Shown one piece after another: positions 5,228 through 6,360 of a stretch of 6,360 nucleotides of DNA; positions within the stretch are counted from its first letter, which is position 1, and every line of letters starts with the position of its first letter. The DNA comes from Zwartia sp. (GTDB lineage: Bacteria; Pseudomonadota; Gammaproteobacteria; Burkholderiales; Burkholderiaceae_B): NCBI GenBank assembly GCA_030653405.1, contig JAURZO010000048.1, positions 1 to 6,360 on the forward strand, given 5' to 3'. The notes beneath the pieces are model-generated. The model made no database searches, had not been told where the DNA came from, and was given only the letters and a program-made list of their open reading frames with translations. Both the position numbers and the translations under genes were made by a program.

Positions 5228-5233
5228 CTTCCT
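5228..5233 (-). promoter_or_regulatory. Ribosome-binding site of ribH, overlapping the ribBX stop codon
   Basis: AGGAAG on the minus strand lies 6 bases before the ribH ATG and shares its AG with the TAG stop of the upstream gene. This arrangement favours coupled translation of the two riboflavin genes. Confidence 0.75.
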
Positions 5234-6360
5234 ATGTGTTGCGGGTGGGTGGTTTGTGATCGTAACCGGTGACGTCGAGACCGAAACCAGGCATGATGCT
5301 TGGCATTTTGCGGGGTCGCGCCAACAAACGCATCTGCCCGACGTTCAGGTCGCGCAAAATCTGCGCCCCCATTCCGTAGGTACGCAGATCCATGCGGCCA
5401 GGTTCACGTTTGACTGGCACAGGGGTCTGACCCTGCCAGGCATTAATTTGGTCGAACAACTGCGTTGAAGATCCTTGGCAATTCAAAAATACCAGCACGC
5501 CAGATTCAGACGCGAGGATGGCTTGTAATGCCTCGGACACGCCCCAGCTATGACCAGGGCTTTCAACATCAATCAAGTCCAGAATCGAGGTCGGCTCATG
5601 CACTCGAACGAGTGTTTCTCGTGCCGGATCTACATCGCCATGAACCAGCGCGAAATGGGGATTACCCGCCACAGTGTCACGGTAGGCGATCATTTTGAAC
5701 TCGCCCCATGGCGTCTGGACTTGACGCTCACTGAGTCTCTCGATCACTGACTCGTGTTCATTGCGATACTGGATCAAGTCGGCGATCGTGCCAATCTTTA
5801 ACTTGTGTGTTTTGCCGTACTCGATCAGGTCAGGCAAACGCGCCATCGTGCCATCAGGCTTAAGGATCTCGCAAATAACGGCGGCCGGCGTCAATCCCGC
5901 CATCGCTGTTAAATCACAGCCTGCCTCCGTATGGCCCGCACGCACTAAAACGCCGCCGGGGACTGCACGTAATGGAAAAATATGGCCTGGCTGAACGAGA
6001 TCCTCGGGCTTGGCATCGCGAGCAACGGCGACACGCACGGTTCGTGCGCGATCTGCAACAGAAATGCCTGTCTCCACGCCTTCGGCGGCCTCGATGGAAA
6101 CCGTAAAATTTGTACCGTAGGGTGTGCCATTGCGATTGGACATCAAAGGCAACTCAAGTTGACGGCATCGCTCTTCGGTCAAGGTGAGACAAACGAGACC
6201 TCGTCCGTGCGTCACCATGAAATTAATCGCTTCAGGCGTCACAAACTCGGCGGCCATCACAAGATCACCCTCGTTCTCGCGGTCTTCTTCGTCGACCAGG
6301 ATGACCATGCGGCCCATCTTGAGCTCATTAATGATCTCAGTCACAGGCGATATGGCAGCA
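5232..6360 (-). CDS. ribB: 3,4-dihydroxy-2-butanone 4-phosphate synthase fused to a degenerate GTP cyclohydrolase II-like domain (RibBX-type), 5' end outside window
   Basis: The RibB half converts ribulose 5-phosphate to 3,4-dihydroxy-2-butanone 4-phosphate and formate. Counting from the GTG at 6344, it covers about residues 1-200 with 'VDEEDRENEGDL' (17-28), 'GHIFPLRA' (120-127) and 'RAGHTEAGCDL' (135-145), all as expected for an active enzyme. The C-terminal half (about 208-361) resembles RibA, with 'TLVRVHEPTS' (244-253) and 'RTYGMGAQILRDLNV' (321-335). However, it lacks the three zinc cysteines of the RibA ECLTGD...RCDC region and the RQEGRG motif, where it reads NCQGSS (288-293). Proteobacterial variants of this sort have been called RibBX, and a separate active RibA is then needed. 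The frame stays open past the GTG to the window edge (AAISPV before it), and these residues look like normal RibB N-terminal sequence, so the true start probably lies beyond 6360. ribH follows after 10 bases. Confidence 0.93.
   Translation of the reverse strand, partial: AAISPVTEIINELKMGRMVILVDEEDRENEGDLVMAAEFVTPEAINFMVTHGRGLVCLTLTEERCRQLELPLMSNRNGTPYGTNFTVSIEAAEGVETGISVADRARTVRVAVARDAKPEDLVQPGHIFPLRAVPGGVLVRAGHTEAGCDLTAMAGLTPAAVICEILKPDGTMARLPDLIEYGKTHKLKIGTIADLIQYRNEHESVIERLSERQVQTPWGEFKMIAYRDTVAGNPHFALVHGDVDPARETLVRVHEPTSILDLIDVESPGHSWGVSEALQAILASESGVLVFLNCQGSSTQLFDQINAWQGQTPVPVKREPGRMDLRTYGMGAQILRDLNVGQMRLLARPRKMPSIMPGFGLDVTGYDHKPPTRNT

Noticed and set aside
6342..6344. GTG as the true start of the RibB protein
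   Set aside because: The frame remains open to the window edge, and the residues before it (AAISPV) resemble ordinary RibB N-terminal sequence, so a start beyond 6360 is more likely. It cannot be settled within this window.

Overview
The window is a compact stretch of housekeeping genes from a bacterium that looks like a betaproteobacterium of the order Burkholderiales, possibly Alcaligenaceae-like. The evidence is the order ribB-type gene, ribH, nusB, thiL, pgpA, pncC facing pyrF, the ribB gene carrying a degenerate RibA-like half, the group-2 PyrF sequence and the moderate to high G+C. The lineage is inferred from gene order and protein features, not from a search. I see no phage, transposon, CRISPR, tRNA or rRNA.

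Layout: the left edge (1-154, minus) holds the first 51 codons of an enoyl-CoA hydratase/isomerase-family gene. Next is a minus-strand gene for a tandem (fused) 4-oxalocrotonate-tautomerase-like protein (278-652). Divergent from it on the plus strand are dgkA (738-1133) and pyrF (1201-2016). pyrF meets the minus-strand genes tail to tail with only 6 bases between the stop codons.

From the right edge leftward on the minus strand runs one apparent operon: ribBX (5' end beyond the window), ribH, nusB, thiL, pgpA. Its gaps are short (10, 8 and 1 bases, with a probable ribH/nusB overlap). pncC follows after a 213-base spacer that contains a degenerate hexanucleotide array. The cluster supplies riboflavin precursors (RibB domain, RibH), antitermination (NusB), thiamine diphosphate (ThiL), phosphatidylglycerol (PgpA) and NAD salvage (PncC). 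A ribH-nusB-thiL-pgpA core is widely conserved in proteobacteria.

No new multi-gene system is visible. The items most worth a second look are: the G3N3 hexamer array between pgpA and pncC, which fits a G-quadruplex motif; the asymmetric active sites of the fused tautomerase; the RibA-like half of the RibB protein, which lacks its zinc cysteines; a changed residue in the ThiL GG(E/D)DYEL motif; and the acidic RibH tail whose codons overlap the likely nusB start.
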